A stretch of DNA of 9,566 nt from Nitriliruptoraceae bacterium (lineage in GTDB: Bacteria > Actinomycetota > Nitriliruptoria > Nitriliruptorales > Nitriliruptoraceae): NCBI GenBank assembly GCA_003554005.1, contig PWEU01000355.1, forward strand, positions 1 through 9,566. Direction: 5' to 3'. Both the position numbers and the translations under genes were made by a program. The notes under the pieces are model-generated. The model saw nothing but the letters and a program-made list of their open reading frames with translations. It was not told the DNA's origin and ran no database searches. Shown here piece by piece: positions 1 through 6,318 of this stretch. Each line of letters begins with the position of its first letter. Position 1 is the first letter of the stretch.

Positions 1-2924
1 CCGAGCCGGGAGTGCTCGGCGATCGTCTTGAGCCGCTCGTAGGCCGGTTCGGTGATGGACGCGCCTTCGGGGAACAGGAAGTAGGCGTACCCCCGCTCGG
101 AGGAACGCCCCACCCGTCCGCGCAGCTGGTGCAGCTGCGACAGGCCCAGCAGGTCGGCCCGCTCGATGATCAGCGTGTTGGCGTTGGGGACGTCGAGGCC
201 CGACTCGATGATCGTGGTGGAGACCAGCACGTCGATCTCCCGCTCCCAGAACCGCACCATCACCCGTTCGAGCTGCCGTTCGTCCATCTGTCCGTGGGCG
301 ACCTCCACGCGGGCGCCGGGCACCAGCTCGACCAGGCTCGCCGCCACCCGGTGGATCGTGTCGATCTGGTTGTGGACGTAGAACACCTGCCCGTCGCGAA
401 GCAGCTCGCGACGGATCGCGAGCACGACCTGCCCCTTGTCGTAGGGCTGGACCGAGGTCAGCACGGGCTGGCGGTCCTCCGGCGGGGTCTCGATCACCGA
501 CAGGTCGCGGATCCCCGACACCGCCATCTCCAGGGTGCGCGGGATCGGGGTGGCCGACATCGACAGCACGTCCACGGAGGTCCTGAGCTGCTTGAGCTTC
601 TCCTTCTGGCTGACCCCGAACCGCTGCTCCTCGTCGACGACGACCAGCCCGAGGTCCTTCCACTGCACCCGCTTGCCGAGCAGGGCGTGGGTCCCGATCA
701 CGATGTCGACAGTGCCGGCGGCGAGCCCGTCGAGCACCCGTCGCTTGTCCTTGTCGGTCACGAAACGGCTGAGTTCGGCCACCTCGACGGGGAACCCGGA
801 GAAGCGCTCGCGGAAGGTCTCGAGGTGCTGCTGCGCCAGGATCGTCGTCGGCACGAGCACCGCGACCTGCTTGCCGTCGAAGACCGACTTCGCCGCCGCC
901 CGGACCGCCACCTCGGTCTTGCCGAAGCCGACGTCGCCGGCCAGCAGCCGGTCCATCGGTAGCGGGGCCTCCATGTCCTGCTTGATCTCGTCGGAGACGG
1001 TGAGCTGATCGTGGGTCTCGACATGGGCGAAGGCGTCCTCGAGCTCGAGTTGGAGCTGCCCGTCGGCCGCGAATGCGTGCCCGGGCGCGTGCATCCGGGC
1101 GGCGTAGAGGCGGATCAGCTCCGCAGCGATGTCCCTGACCGCCTTGCGGACCCGGTTCTTCGCACGCTCCCACTGGGCCCCGCCGAGCGACATCACGCTG
1201 GGGGTCTCGCCCCCCTGGTACCTCGCGATCGCGTCGACCTGGTCGGAGGGCACGTACAGCGTGTCACCGTCGGCGTACTCCAGCAGCACGTAGTCCCGCT
1301 TGGCCCGACGCCCGTCCACCCCGGTCAGCTCCCGGGTGACCATGCCCCGGTAGCGTCCGACCCCGTGGGTGCGGTGCACCACCGCGTCGCCGACCTCGAG
1401 CTGCAGCGCGGTGTCGGCGGCCGTCGTGCGCGTCCCCAGGCGCCGGCTCGCCCGACGTCGACGGGGGCCGAACAGGTCCCAGGTCCCCAGGACGGCGAGG
1501 TGGAGCTCATCGGACCGGAAGCCGGTCTGTAGCCGACTGACGACCACCTCCACGCGCGCACCGGCGGGCTCGCGGGCGACCTGCTCCCCGATGACGGCAG
1601 GCACCCCCTGCTCCCGGAGCACGTCGGCGATACGTCGGGCCGGGCCGTCGGCGTCGGCCGACACGATGACGCGCTCGCCGGCGCCGAGGAGCCCGCGCAG
1701 GCGGGTGGCGGCAGTCACGATGTCGCCGCGGAAGGAGTCCCAGGCGGCGGTATCGAGGCGTCGACCCTCAGCGGCCGCGAACGGGGTGAGCCGCCAGCTG
1801 CGCTCCGGTCCCCGAGCCAGCAGGTCACCAGGCTCCGCGAACCCCTCCACCCGCGTCCGCCCGCCCGCATCGGCCCGGGCGCCCGTGCGGCCACGGGGGG
1901 CGAGCACCCCACCCAGGCTCGCCGCCGTCCGCCAGGCCGTGTCGGCCAGGACCTCGGCCTCCTCACGGAGCTTGCCGGCGCGCTCCTCGAGCAACAGTGG
2001 ATCGACCAGGGCGATCCCGGCCGTCGCCGGGAGGAAGTCGACCAGCAACGCCGGCTCGGGCGCCAGCATCGTGACCAGCGATTCGGCGCCCTCGAAGGAC
2101 TGGCCGTCAGCGAGCCGGTCGAGCTCATCGGTCAGCTGGGGCCACTCGGCGATGGCCTCCCGGGCCCGGGCACGCAGCTCCGCGTCCAGCACCAACTCCC
2201 GAGCCGGGTCGATCACGACCTCCTCGATCGGCTCGGTGGACCGCTGATCGCCGACACTGAACTCCCGCAGCGACTCGACCTCGTCGCCCCAGAACTCCAC
2301 CCGGACCGCGTGGTCGCCCGCCGTGGGGAACACATCGACGATCCCGCCGCGTACGGCGAACTCCCCCCGGGACTCCACCTGGGGGGTCCGGCTGTAGCCG
2401 AGCGCCCCGAGACGGTCGGTGAGCGTGTCGAACCCCGACCATCTCGACGTCACGGTGACCGGCCGCTGGGCGGCCAGGTTCGGGTCCATCGGCTGCAGCG
2501 CGGCTCGGACCGGCGCCCCGATCGCCACCAGGGGGGCCTCGTGCTCATCGGGGTGGGTCAGTCGGTCCAGGACGGCCAGCCGCCGGCCGACGGTGGCGGG
2601 CTGCGGTGACAACCGCTCGTGGGGCAACGTCTCCCAGGCGGGGAAGACGCTGACCCGATCCTCGCCGAGGTAGGCGGCCAGGCCGTCCGCGACGGTCTCG
2701 GCGTCGGAGGTCCGCGGGGTCAGGACCAACAGCGGGTGCGCCTGCTCGGCCAGCAGACTCAGCAGGGAGGGCCGCGCCGACGGCACGCAGACCAGGTCCT
2801 CGCCTGGGACGATCCCATCCCAGTGGGAGCGGCCCGGCCGCAGCGCGACGGCCAGCGCCCCCACCGCGATCCCCGGGTCGAGGACGTCGTCGACCGAGCG
2901 GGGCAGGTCACTGGGAGCAGCCAA
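1..2924 (-). CDS. mfd: Transcription-repair coupling factor Mfd (C-terminus outside window)
   Basis: ATP-dependent DNA translocase that removes RNA polymerase stalled at lesions and recruits UvrA for nucleotide excision repair. 974 complete codons are present; family members are about 1150-1200 residues, so roughly the last 200 (end of TRG region and C-terminal autoinhibitory domain) lie beyond position 1. Visible in order: the UvrB-like N-terminal module with the conserved GGIVDVFP stretch near residues 193-200; the RNA polymerase interaction domain starting LEVGDAVVHRTHGVGRY near residue 509; Walker A GDVGFGKTE with K669; DEEQ box at D764-Q767; helicase motif VI QLRGRVGR near residue 936. 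The start is TTG at 2924-2922, chosen because GAGGAA sits 4 nt upstream and no ATG or GTG lies between it and the upstream stop codon; the first in-frame GTG is codon 22. It begins 44 bp after the DUF4191-type gene, so it is probably its co-transcribed partner. Identity is certain; the exact start is less so. Confidence 0.96.
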   Translation of the reverse strand, partial: MAAPSDLPRSVDDVLDPGIAVGALAVALRPGRSHWDGIVPGEDLVCVPSARPSLLSLLAEQAHPLLVLTPRTSDAETVADGLAAYLGEDRVSVFPAWETLPHERLSPQPATVGRRLAVLDRLTHPDEHEAPLVAIGAPVRAALQPMDPNLAAQRPVTVTSRWSGFDTLTDRLGALGYSRTPQVESRGEFAVRGGIVDVFPTAGDHAVRVEFWGDEVESLREFSVGDQRSTEPIEEVVIDPARELVLDAELRARAREAIAEWPQLTDELDRLADGQSFEGAESLVTMLAPEPALLVDFLPATAGIALVDPLLLEERAGKLREEAEVLADTAWRTAASLGGVLAPRGRTGARADAGGRTRVEGFAEPGDLLARGPERSWRLTPFAAAEGRRLDTAAWDSFRGDIVTAATRLRGLLGAGERVIVSADADGPARRIADVLREQGVPAVIGEQVAREPAGARVEVVVSRLQTGFRSDELHLAVLGTWDLFGPRRRRASRRLGTRTTAADTALQLEVGDAVVHRTHGVGRYRGMVTRELTGVDGRRAKRDYVLLEYADGDTLYVPSDQVDAIARYQGGETPSVMSLGGAQWERAKNRVRKAVRDIAAELIRLYAARMHAPGHAFAADGQLQLELEDAFAHVETHDQLTVSDEIKQDMEAPLPMDRLLAGDVGFGKTEVAVRAAAKSVFDGKQVAVLVPTTILAQQHLETFRERFSGFPVEVAELSRFVTDKDKRRVLDGLAAGTVDIVIGTHALLGKRVQWKDLGLVVVDEEQRFGVSQKEKLKQLRTSVDVLSMSATPIPRTLEMAVSGIRDLSVIETPPEDRQPVLTSVQPYDKGQVVLAIRRELLRDGQVFYVHNQIDTIHRVAASLVELVPGARVEVAHGQMDERQLERVMVRFWEREIDVLVSTTIIESGLDVPNANTLIIERADLLGLSQLHQLRGRVGRSSERGYAYFLFPEGASITEPAYERLKTIAEHSRL

Positions 2925-2928
2925 GGGG

Positions 2929-2940
2929 TTCCTCGCGAGG
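2929..2940 (-). promoter_or_regulatory. mfd ribosome binding site inside a 10-bp palindrome
   Basis: On the minus strand GAGGAA lies 4 nt before the TTG codon at 2924 and is the main reason for choosing that start. It overlaps the perfect palindrome CCTCGCGAGG at 2931-2940. The palindrome has no loop, so it is unlikely to fold on itself. It may be chance in such GC-rich DNA. Confidence 0.5.
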
Positions 2941-2966
2941 GCCGGTCGGGACGGTGTCCGACCGGC
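2941..2966 (-). other. 9-bp stem hairpin between DUF4191-type gene and mfd
   Basis: Arms GCCGGTCGG (2941-2949) and CCGACCGGC (2958-2966) are perfectly complementary around an 8-nt loop. The hairpin starts a few bases after the upstream stop codon (2969-2971) and ends 16 nt before the mfd start. No T-run follows in the minus direction, so it is not a classical terminator. It could attenuate mfd, protect the upstream mRNA 3' end, or act as a U-less terminator. Confidence 0.45.
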
Positions 2967-2968
2967 GG

Positions 2969-3631
2969 TCAGCGCGGCTTGGGACGGCGGCGGTTCGCCG
3001 CGGACATCGGGTCGATGCCCTTGGGGATCGGCAGATCCCGGTCGAGGGGCTTGAGCTTGCGCTCCAGCTTGGGCACCTCGCCCTTCTTCAGCTCCCGCGG
3101 CAGCTTGGTCAGGGTCGCCTGGAGCTTGCGGAGCGGGGTCTCGCCCTCGCGGTCGCCGACGACGATGGTCGTGACGGTGACGTCTGCGGCGGACCTGCTC
3201 ATGCGCTTGCGTTCCTTGGCGAGCAGGCCCTTGACGCGCTGACCGGCCCCTTCGCCGACGAGCACGATCCCGCACCGACCGATCACGCGGTGCACCATGT
3301 CCTGCTTGGCGTTGACCGCCACCGCAGGGGTGACGAACCACTGGCCCCGCAGGGACTGCAGCACCGCCGCGGCCGCACCCGGTTGGCCCTCGATGGCGGT
3401 GTACTGCGCCTTGCTGGCCCGGCGGTTGAACACCAGCAGCGCCCCAAGGAGGGCGAACATCAGACCGAAGACGGGCATGAACACCAAGGTGAGGAAGGGC
3501 GACACCGCCCCCAGCCCCACACCGAGCAGCAGCCCGAGCGTGGCCCCGAGCAGGGTCCAGGGCACCACCTTGGGATCGACCTGGCGGACCTGGGTCCAGG
3601 CCTGCCGGATCTGCTGCAACCTCTCCCTCAC
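2969..3631 (-). CDS. DUF4191-type actinobacterial two-TM membrane protein
   Basis: A 220-residue protein of unknown biochemical function. A basic N-terminus is followed by a hydrophobic hairpin at about residues 24-68, readable as two adjacent membrane helices. Then comes a cytosolic part containing DMVHRVIGRCGIVLVGEG (residues 111-128), and a very basic Lys/Arg/Pro-rich C-terminus ending RRRPKPR. This layout and the central HRVIGR...VLVGEG stretch match my memory of the actinobacterial DUF4191 family (mycobacterial Rv2219 type). The start is GTG at 3631, preceded by a strong GAGGAGGAG; the first five codons also fit a soluble, basic leader. It lies 50 bp after pth and 44 bp before mfd on the same strand, so it is probably in their transcript. 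In mycobacteria the relative sits by lipA and glnA, so this position is unusual. Family assignment is from recall, not a search. Confidence 0.8.
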   Translation of the reverse strand: MRERLQQIRQAWTQVRQVDPKVVPWTLLGATLGLLLGVGLGAVSPFLTLVFMPVFGLMFALLGALLVFNRRASKAQYTAIEGQPGAAAAVLQSLRGQWFVTPAVAVNAKQDMVHRVIGRCGIVLVGEGAGQRVKGLLAKERKRMSRSAADVTVTTIVVGDREGETPLRKLQATLTKLPRELKKGEVPKLERKLKPLDRDLPIPKGIDPMSAANRRRPKPR

Positions 3632-3681
3632 GGGCTCCTCCTCAGCTCACGACCCCGCGTCTCACGTCGCGGCCTGGCACG

Positions 3682-4260
3682 TCATCTGGTGTGGTACCGG
3701 TTCTGCGCCGGCTCGAGCCCGTCGGTCACGAGCGTGACCACCGCCTCGGCCGCCTCCGTGACCGCGATGTCCATCGTCTCACGTTCGGAGGGCGGGAACC
3801 GCCGGAGCACGTGGTCGCGGGCCGGCATGCGCCCCGGTGGGCGGCCGATACCGATCCTGACTCGCAGGTAGTCGCGGCTGCCCAACGCCCGGTCGATGTC
3901 CTTGAGCCCGTTGTGGCCCGCGTGGCTCCCGCCGCGCTTGAGCCGCAGCCGCCCGGGTTCGAGATCGAGGTCGTCGTGGCAGACGATCACGCGCTCGGTA
4001 GGGACCTTGTACCAGGCCGCCGCCGCCTGGGTCGGATCACCCGAGAGGTTCATGTAGCTGTCGGGGACCGCGAGCACGAGCCGGTGGTCGCCCACCGTCA
4101 CCTCGGCGATGTCGCACCGCGTCCGCTTGTTGCGTGAGAACGACCCGTGCTGCTCCACCGCCAGGCGCCTGACGGCGTCCGCACCCACGTTGTGCCGCGT
4201 GTGCTCGTAGCGGTCCCCCGGGTTGCCGAGACCGACCACCAGCCAGCGGTCGTCGGCCAC
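3682..4260 (-). CDS. pth: Peptidyl-tRNA hydrolase
   Basis: Cytosolic esterase that cleaves peptidyl-tRNA released by stalled or aborted translation, returning free tRNA. From the chosen start it is 192 residues, the usual size. Visible motifs: WLVVGLGNPG with N13; TRHNVG with the catalytic H23; YMNLSG with N71; CHDDLDLEPG with catalytic-site D96; GGSHAGHNGLKDI with N117. These correspond to the E. coli Asn10, His20, Asn68, Asp93 and Asn114 set. The segment before MNLSG reads PDSY rather than the common KPxTF, a mild variation. The start is GTG at 4260-4258, because GGAGG lies 5 nt upstream and the protein then begins four residues before the conserved WLVVGLG. An in-frame GTG at 4305 would add 15 residues with no clear ribosome site. 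It follows the L25 gene by 64 bp, the usual actinobacterial pairing. Confidence 0.95.
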   Translation of the reverse strand: MADDRWLVVGLGNPGDRYEHTRHNVGADAVRRLAVEQHGSFSRNKRTRCDIAEVTVGDHRLVLAVPDSYMNLSGDPTQAAAAWYKVPTERVIVCHDDLDLEPGRLRLKRGGSHAGHNGLKDIDRALGSRDYLRVRIGIGRPPGRMPARDHVLRRFPPSERETMDIAVTEAAEAVVTLVTDGLEPAQNRYHTR

Positions 4261-4265
4261 GACAT

Positions 4266-4270
4266 CCTCC
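4266..4270 (-). promoter_or_regulatory. pth ribosome binding site (decides start)
   Basis: GGAGG on the minus strand, 5 nt before the GTG at 4260. It favours the 192-residue form of Pth over a 207-residue form from GTG 4305, whose upstream region has no comparable purine-rich site. Confidence 0.7.
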
Positions 4271-4324
4271 AGGCCCGCGTGATCGGTCCTGGACCTGCGG
4301 CGCACACCCGGCAGGCGCAGGGGT

Positions 4325-5005
4325 TCAGCCCGCGTCGTCGGAGGACTCGTCGGCGGGCGCCTCCTCGGGCTCCTCGCCGATCAGTTCCGGCTCGTCGGCC
4401 TCGATCCCGGCGCTCTCCTCCAGGGCTTCGAGGGCCTCCTCGGACATCGGGGCGTTGATGGTGATGACGGTGCGTTCGGGCTCGATGTCGAACTCCGCAC
4501 CGGCGGGCAGCAGCCCGGCCAGGTCCTCGACCCGCTTGACGTCGCCGATCTCCAGACCGGCGATGGACAGCTCGAAGTAGTTCGGCACCTCCAGCGGCTT
4601 CACGAGCACCGGGACGGTGTAGAGGATCTGGTTCACCACCCCGCTGTCGTCGCCGAGGTCGTCCTCCTCGGTCAGGTGCACCGGGACCTCGACGGAGATC
4701 TGCCCGTCCTTGTCCACGGCCAGGAAGTCCACGTGCTGCATCTCACCCTTCACTGGGTGGCGCTGCACGTCACGGGCCACGGTCAGGTGGGTGTCCCCGT
4801 CGAACTCGAGGCGGATGAGGGCGTTGGCGCCCGCCTCGGTGTGCAGCGCGTGGTAGAGCGCGAGCGCATCGACGTGGACGGGGGTGGGATCCACCTGGTA
4901 GCCGTAGACGATGCCCGGGAGGCGGCCGGTGCGGCGCAGGCGCCCGGTGGCACCCTTCCCGAGCTGGGTCCGGTGATCGGCGACGATGCGGAGCTGATCG
5001 GACAT
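4325..5005 (-). CDS. rplY: 50S ribosomal protein L25/CTC (TL5 type, acidic tail)
   Basis: Large-subunit protein of the general stress protein CTC family that binds 5S rRNA. At 226 residues it is the long, two-domain form. The N-terminal L25 barrel (about 1-95) carries the RTQLGKGATGRLRRTGRLPGIVYG-like signature starting near residue 12 and the HVDFLAVDKD stretch. The TL5-type C-terminal domain (about 96-190) includes VPVLVKPLEVPNYFELSI. The last ~35 residues are strongly acidic (Glu/Asp/Ala/Pro rich), as in many actinobacterial CTC proteins. The start is ATG at 5005, with AAGGAA about 5-6 nt upstream; the same frame stays open to 5161, but that extension is Arg-rich and lacks family similarity. 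It is the first gene after a 250-bp gap that holds a candidate promoter, and pth follows by 64 bp. It probably leads the rplY-pth-DUF4191-mfd unit. Confidence 0.95.
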   Translation of the reverse strand: MSDQLRIVADHRTQLGKGATGRLRRTGRLPGIVYGYQVDPTPVHVDALALYHALHTEAGANALIRLEFDGDTHLTVARDVQRHPVKGEMQHVDFLAVDKDGQISVEVPVHLTEEDDLGDDSGVVNQILYTVPVLVKPLEVPNYFELSIAGLEIGDVKRVEDLAGLLPAGAEFDIEPERTVITINAPMSEEALEALEESAGIEADEPELIGEEPEEAPADESSDDAG

Positions 5006-5164
5006 CTGTTGTTCCTTGTCGTGGCAGGTCCCCGACGCGGGTCGGTCACCGTCGTGACGGCGGCGAGATGGCACGTGGGGCGCGCGAGGCGACCTCCATC
5101 GGCGGCGGCGCCGGGACGAGCGTGCCCCGATCGCTGCCGTCACCTCCGGAGGGAGACACACGCT

Positions 5165-5187
5165 CGGCCCGCGACGAAGGCGGGCCG
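5165..5187 (-). terminator. Hairpin between prs and rplY (U-less terminator or leader stem)
   Basis: Arms CGGCCCGC (5165-5172) and GCGGGCCG (5180-5187) pair perfectly over a 7-nt loop, CTTCGTC in minus-strand RNA. No T-run follows. It lies 68 bp past the prs stop, so it could end the glmU-prs transcript. If the candidate promoter at 5196-5225 is real, it would instead sit at the very 5' end of the rplY transcript. Confidence 0.4.
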
Positions 5188-5195
5188 TGACCCCT

Positions 5196-5225
5196 ACGGT
5201 ACCGCCACGCTCGCGACGTCGGCAA
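5196..5225 (-). promoter_or_regulatory. Candidate sigma70-type promoter for rplY-pth-DUF4191-mfd
   Basis: On the minus strand TTGCCG (5225-5220) and TACCGT (5201-5196) are separated by 18 bp. They match 3 of 6 and 3 of 6 of TTGACA/TATAAT, including the most conserved TTG and the TA...T positions. It would start transcription about 185 nt before the rplY ATG. Plausible for a GC-rich actinobacterium, but chance matches of this quality are common. Confidence 0.35.
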
Positions 5226-5255
5226 CCCGCACCGGCCGAAGCGCGGCGTCCAGCC

Positions 5256-6242
5256 TCAGTTGTTCTCGCCCTGGAAGATCTCCGACACCGACTGGTCCTC
5301 GAACACCGCGCGCAGCGCCGAAGCGAGGATGGGAGCGATCGAGAGCACCACGAGCTTGCTGAACCGGCGTTCCGGCGGGATCGGGATCGTGTTGGTCACC
5401 ACGACGGACTCGATCACCGAGTTCTCGAGCCGCTCGGCCGCAGGCTCGGAGAAGATCGGGTGGGTCGCACAGGCCACGCCCCGCTTGGCGCCACGCTGCT
5501 TGAGCAGCTCGGCCGCCCCCACGATCGTCCCGGCGGTGTCGATCATGTCATCGATCAGGATCGCGGTGCGCCCCGACACATCACCGATCACGTCCAAGGT
5601 CACCGAGACGTTGTGCTGGGCGGGGTCACGACGTTTGTGCAGGATCGCGATCGGGGCACCGAGGTGGCCCGCGAACTTCTCCGTCAGCCGGACCCGACCG
5701 GCGTCGGGCGAGACGATCACGCGCTCCTCGGGATCGGTGTGCTCCACGATCCAGGACTTGAGCAGCGGCAGGGCGGTGAGGTGGTCGAAGGGGTCGTGGA
5801 AGAACCCCTGGATCTGGCCCGTGTGCAGGTCGACGGACATGATGCGGTCGACCCCGACCGACTCGTACATGTCGGCGATCATCCGCGCGGAGATCGACTC
5901 GCGGGACTGGGCTTTCTTGTCGGAGCGCGAGTAGCCGTAGTAGGGGATCACGGCGACGGTGCGCTTGGCCGAGGCCCGCTTCAGCGCATCGAGCATGACG
6001 AGCTGCTCGATGATGAAGTCGTTGATGCTCATCCCATCGGGCATCGTCAGATGCGACTGCAGCACGAAGGCATCGGCCCCGCGGACCGACTCGGCGAAAC
6101 GGGCATACAGCTCGCCGTTGGCGAACCGGGACAGTTTCACCTGGCCGAGCCGCATCCCGAGGTGGTCGGCGACCTCACGGGCCAGCTCCGGGTACGACGA
6201 CCCGGCGAAGATCATCATCCGTTTCTTGGTGACGACTTCCAT
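5256..6242 (-). CDS. prs: Ribose-phosphate pyrophosphokinase (PRPP synthetase)
   Basis: Makes 5-phosphoribosyl-1-pyrophosphate from ribose 5-phosphate and ATP for purine, pyrimidine, NAD, His and Trp synthesis; cytosolic. 328 residues, slightly longer than the usual 310-325. Motifs in order: FANGE (40-44); the ATP-site segment YSRSDKK (104-110); SVDLHTGQIQGFF with metal-binding H140; the flexible-loop HKRRDP with K203 and R205; and the PRPP-binding loop DDMIDTAGT (231-239). Two differences from typical enzymes: RSDKK in place of RQDKK, and a few extra residues after VLQS (about 63-74) before the IEQL helix. The start is ATG at 6242, preceded by a modest GGGGAA; ATGs at codons 9-10 are a less likely alternative, because the extra leader resembles those of related enzymes. 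It follows glmU by 76 bp, a standard actinobacterial pairing that links cell-wall sugar and nucleotide supply. Confidence 0.96.
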   Translation of the reverse strand: MEVVTKKRMMIFAGSSYPELAREVADHLGMRLGQVKLSRFANGELYARFAESVRGADAFVLQSHLTMPDGMSINDFIIEQLVMLDALKRASAKRTVAVIPYYGYSRSDKKAQSRESISARMIADMYESVGVDRIMSVDLHTGQIQGFFHDPFDHLTALPLLKSWIVEHTDPEERVIVSPDAGRVRLTEKFAGHLGAPIAILHKRRDPAQHNVSVTLDVIGDVSGRTAILIDDMIDTAGTIVGAAELLKQRGAKRGVACATHPIFSEPAAERLENSVIESVVVTNTIPIPPERRFSKLVVLSIAPILASALRAVFEDQSVSEIFQGENN

Positions 6243-6318
6243 CGGTTCCCCGGGACGGTGTCGGTGGACCTGGGACGCTAGCCCGCACGTGCCCGGGACG
6301 CAGCACCGGCCGGTCCGC
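6243..6318. other. glmU-prs spacer with TAGCGT-containing 9-mer
   Basis: A 76-bp gap. On the minus strand it contains GCTAGCGTC (6282-6274), the same 9-mer found upstream of glmU (7746-7738), 32 nt before the prs ATG. TAGCGT could be a -10 element for a secondary prs promoter, but no convincing -35 lies 16-18 bp upstream. There is also an 8-bp palindrome GCACGTGC at 6285-6292. Confidence 0.3.

Larger units (their letters stand above)
5006..5255. other. prs-rplY intergenic region / probable rplY leader
   Basis: A 250-bp non-coding gap. In the minus direction it holds, after the prs stop: a candidate promoter (5196-5225), a hairpin (5165-5187), a 10-bp palindrome CCTCCGGAGG (5143-5152), then about 130 nt without clear structure before the rplY ribosome site. 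The frame continuing upstream from rplY here is compositionally unlike a protein. I see no tRNA or other known RNA family. Confidence 0.5.

Noticed and set aside
12..962. Long plus-strand open frame opposite mfd
   Set aside because: It is the complement of the conserved Mfd helicase domains. Long antisense frames are expected in very GC-rich coding DNA, and the product is His/Asp/Arg/Gly-rich with no family features.
1369..2247. 292-residue plus-strand frame opposite mfd
   Set aside because: Ser/Arg/Pro-rich shadow of the Mfd coding strand with no recognisable domain.
4294..4321. CCTGCG/CGCAGG pair between rplY and pth
   Set aside because: Only 6 bp with a 16-nt loop, likely chance at this GC content.
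5006..5161. N-terminal extension of L25 to 5161
   Set aside because: The 52 extra residues are Arg/Pro/Ser-rich and unlike the family, whereas ATG 5005 has a ribosome site and the correct N-terminus.
5187..6281. 364-residue plus-strand frame opposite prs
   Set aside because: Composition (His/Asp/Gly/Arg) and position make it a shadow of prs, whose own motifs are unambiguous.
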